From the NCBI GenBank assembly GCA_036250195.1, contig JAVHZZ010000002.1, forward strand, positions 64,796,205-64,860,204: a DNA stretch of 64,000 bases, in the 5' to 3' direction. The position numbers and the translations under genes were made by a program. The number at the start of each line of letters is the position of its first letter. Position 1 is the stretch's first letter. The notes under the pieces were generated by a model. The model did no database searches. It had not been told where the DNA came from and worked only from the letters and a program-made list of their open reading frames with translations. The stretch is from Mixophyes australis (Eukaryota; Chordata; Amphibia; Anura; Limnodynastidae). Below, piece by piece: positions 51,301 to 55,700 of this stretch.

Positions 51301-52754
51301 CTCAAGCAGATAACGTCTTTAAATGCTGTATAAACACATGCCTTAAACAGACAAATCTGACCTCTGGCTACTCCTAACAGCCCTAAAATCTCATATTAGA
51401 TGTGCCCTTATTAGATCCCTGCAAGGGTCTCTCTACATCCACAGAAGCCAGCTTTACATCATAGAAGAGTATCAAGAGTATGTCATGATAATTACCAAAT
51501 AGAATAGTGTACTGAAAATAGAAGATCATACTGAGTAAGATCCTTAACTAAAGAACACAGTGCTGATATTACAGCAGAGGTGCTTTACTTGTTATTTCAA
51601 TATAATATTGTGGGTTGCAGAGCCTCCTACAGTGAGAACACGGTTCTGATGGCGTACACTACCGCCATCTATGGGGAACTGGTCACATAGCAGGAAGCTG
51701 CAACAGGTAAGGCAGCCCTAATACATCTTTAGACTATACCAATCTATGACCAACTAAATAATTAATCAAGAGTAGTCCTACAAGATAGATTTCATAAAAA
51801 CAACTTCCCCTCATGGTGTATATTAAAAAAGACATTTCTATACAAGATTTATTCTGGCTGCATATCCAACCTTCTCTTAAATGCATCCCAAACCCCTCTT
51901 ACAAGGAATCGGTCACCTGACTGTTTTCATGTAGGGTAACACACACTATATGGACAAAAGTATTAATCATTACACCAACAGGGACTGTATTAACATTGTA
52001 TTCAAATACACATACTTTAATATGGAGTTGGTCCCCCTTTTTGCAGGAATAACAGCTTCCACTCTTCTTGGAAGGCTTTCCACAAAATGTTGGAGTGTTT
52101 CTGTGGGAATCTGTGCCCATTCATTCCGTAGAGCATTTATGAGGTCAGACACTGATGATGGACAAGAAGGCCTGGGTCACAATCACTGTTCCAGTTCATT
52201 CCAAAGGTGTTCAATGGGGTTGAGATCAGGGCTCTTTGATGAGTTCAGTGTGGAAGAGATTGATTAACCTGCAAACTATGTCTTTGTAGTCCCTGCTTTG
52301 TACACTGGGACACAGTCATGTTGGAATAGAAAAGAGCCTTCCCCAAACTGTAGTCACAAATTTGGAAGCATAGCATTGTCCAAAATGACTTGGTATGCTC
52401 CTTCAAACGAGCACTTAAAACTCACCTCTTCCTTAAAGCCTACCATCCTTCCACCTAACCCATATTCCCCTCTCTCCTCCCGGTCCCTTCTCCCTCCCAT
52501 ATGCATTAACTGACTCCCTTTGTGCCTGAGTCTTGTTCTCCCTCCCTTAGGATGTAAGCTCACTTGAGCAGGGCCCTCTTCCCTCCTGTATCCATACCTG
52601 TTCCTCTGCTCCGTCCTTACTGCATTAGCCTGCCTGGAGCCTCTGAAGTTTGGTATTTATTGTTTATTGTTCAGTAATGTCTTACCCTGTATAGTCTACT
52701 GTTTTGTACAGTGTACGGCGCTGCGGAACCCTTGTGGCGCCAAACAAATAAAGG

Positions 52755-52790
<36 letters not shown>

Positions 52791-55700
52791 TGCTGAAGTA
52801 TTAAGATTGCACTTCACTGGAGATAAGGAATTAGCCCAAACCCTGAAAAACAGCCCCATACCATTATCCCTCGCCCAGCAAACTTCACACTTGGCATAAT
52901 GCAGTCAGACAGGTAACGTTCTCCCGGCATCCTCAAAACCCAGACTCACCCATCTGACTGTCAAACAGAAAAGTGTGATTTGTCACTACACAGAACACGT
53001 TTCCACTGCTCCACAGTCGTGTCGGTGTGCTTTACACCACTCCATCCGATGCTTGGTGATGTGAGGCTTGCATGCAGCTGCTCGGCCATGGAAACCCATT
53101 CCATTAAGCTCCCACGGCACAGTTTTTGTGCTTACATCAATGCCAATGGAAGTTCGGAACTCTTCGGCTATGGAATCAACAGAGTGTTGGTGATTTTCAC
53201 GCATCATGCGCCTTAGCAATAGTGGACTTCGCGCTGTGATTTTACGTGATCTTCCGCTTCGTGGCTGAGTTGCTGTTGTTCCTAAACGCTTCCAGTTTCT
53301 AGTATCATTTACAGTTGACCATGGAACATCCAGCAGGGATGACATTTCACAAACCATCTTATGGCAAAGATGGCATCCTATCACAGTACCACGCTTGAAG
53401 TCATTGAGCTCTTCAGAACGACCCATTTTGTATCACAAATGTTAGCAAACTGAGACTGCATAGCTAGGTGCTTGATTTTATACACCTCTGGCAATGGGTC
53501 TGATTGAAACACCTCAATTCAGTAATTAACAGGTGTGGCCAAATACTTTTGTTCATATAGTGTATATTATATAATACTATGCAGCATTTGTTCCCACACG
53601 TGCCTAAAACTTTTGCAAAGTAAGGATGCTTTCAAAAATAGAAGTGTTAATAGTTAATTTTTATCAATTAACAAAATGCAGAACGGGTGTGACACCCTTT
53701 CAATTCAATAATTAGCAGGTGGTGTGGCCAAGTACTAGTGTCCATATAGTGTATTATGGGTCTGATTGAAACACCTCAATTCAGTAATTAAAAGTTGTGG
53801 CCAAATACTTTTGTCCATATAGTATAACTGTTGCATATTCCTACTAAAAGTTTATATTTTGAAAGAATAATCGCTGTTCAACCTAAGTTACTTTGGACAG
53901 ATTTTTCTCTCTGCATCCCTCTGCGATTATCTCTATGTATTACTAGGAGTTTAACCCTGTGTCGTATACTCTTCTCTTCCTCAGTGTATGCATCTGCACT
54001 TGGGACACAAGCAGTGGTTTACCTTTTAAAGCAGGCCTGTCCAACCTGCGGCCCTCCAGATGTTGTGAAACTACAAGCCCCAGCATGCTTTGCCAGTAGA
54101 CAACCTGTTGATAGATGGAAGGGCATGCTGGGACTTGTAGTTTCACAACATCTGGAGGGCCGCAGGTTGGACAGGCCTGATTTAAAGTATTGAGAGGTAT
54201 GTGATTTATACTTTACAAATATATAACATAATTCAGTATAAACCTTTTAAAAAATTTATGTTCGCAAGAAATACTGCCTCAAGCACCTTTCTTGACCAAA
54301 AAACTGCCAATTTCTATGTTTAACTCTTACTAGGCTGCACGTGAATTGTAATTATATTTGTGAAGCACACGTTTTATATCTTTTCTAGAGTCGATGATGC
54401 TTCCTATCCATTTGAATGGCGGGCAAACGTTTTCACATTTACAGAACTAAGATCAGACTGTGCAATATATTTATTTGATCATACAGTATGCTGTTAAGAT
54501 AGGAAGACATAGGAAGAGGTCTCTGACCTGGCGTGATAATCTGTTGCAGGCCTCAAGTCATCCACAGTGACACTGGTCTTCTCTCCACTATAAAGAAAAG
54601 GAAGTGTTACGTGAAGAAAAGCTGCTCAGTCACTTGGTGAGTGAAGATGTTGCAAAAGTAGCGTGTATTGTGGACTGTGTACAGGTGTTTATAAACAATA
54701 ATGAACAGAACATCAACAGATTATATGGAAATGTTACTGAATCTCATATGACCTTGCATTGGAACACTAGCCTGTCTGTCCAGACACCTGCAGCACACTA
54801 TACCAGTCTGGAGGCATAGTAATGAAGACTTTTACATAGGCAAAGCAGATTATTATGGACGGTGTTCATAAACAAATAATCATTTGTGTAAATATGATCC
54901 AGTAAATATTGTGTAACAGCTCCATCTTCTGTCCAAAGGACGCTGCAACACAAAGGACAGTACTGATCTTTGCCACTAGAAATCCTTAATAAAACTCTTT
55001 CTTTTCTGGGAAAGCACACTTCTTGTTTATCTAGATTAATAGGATTATGGGGGCTGATTTATGGCTGTTTTTTTTTATATGGAACCCAAAGCAGAGCAAG
55101 CGGTGACTATCACAGAATGTGTTAACTCATATGGTGTCCCGATTTTTGCTTTAGAAATCACGATAGACCTGTGTTTAGCTGTCATAGTAAAGGGATATCT
55201 GACTAAGGCCCACCATTAAACATCATAGTAATGGAGTCTGCATAATGAACATCTTAGCCCTTGTAGACTTGGGGAGTACCCCTTTGGGGAATCAGGGTCT
55301 CTGGTCTTCCTATTTGAAGCAAGTTGCTAGACTACGTCGATCTAAGCCAAATTAAGAGTAATGTAATAAAACAAAAAAAGAAAACAACAACTCATATTTA
55401 ACCTTTGTCTTAACTCTTAATTCTAACATCCACAAACTCTAGCATCAGCCAAAGTCCTAAATTTCAAAATAAACATAAAGGATAATTCTACTTTATGTAA
55501 TTTTAAATTGTACTATGATTGCCGGATTACATAGGCGCTCAACTTACATGGAGGTTGCAATAACCACTTAGACAACTTTTAAGACAGTTTTAATGGCGTG
55601 TACCCCCTCTGCAACGTCATTGGCAGATTGAAAGTCTCAACAGCCAGTTGTGTTGTGGAGGGGGCTTGTGTAGATAAATAACTAATTAGGGTTAAAAAAA

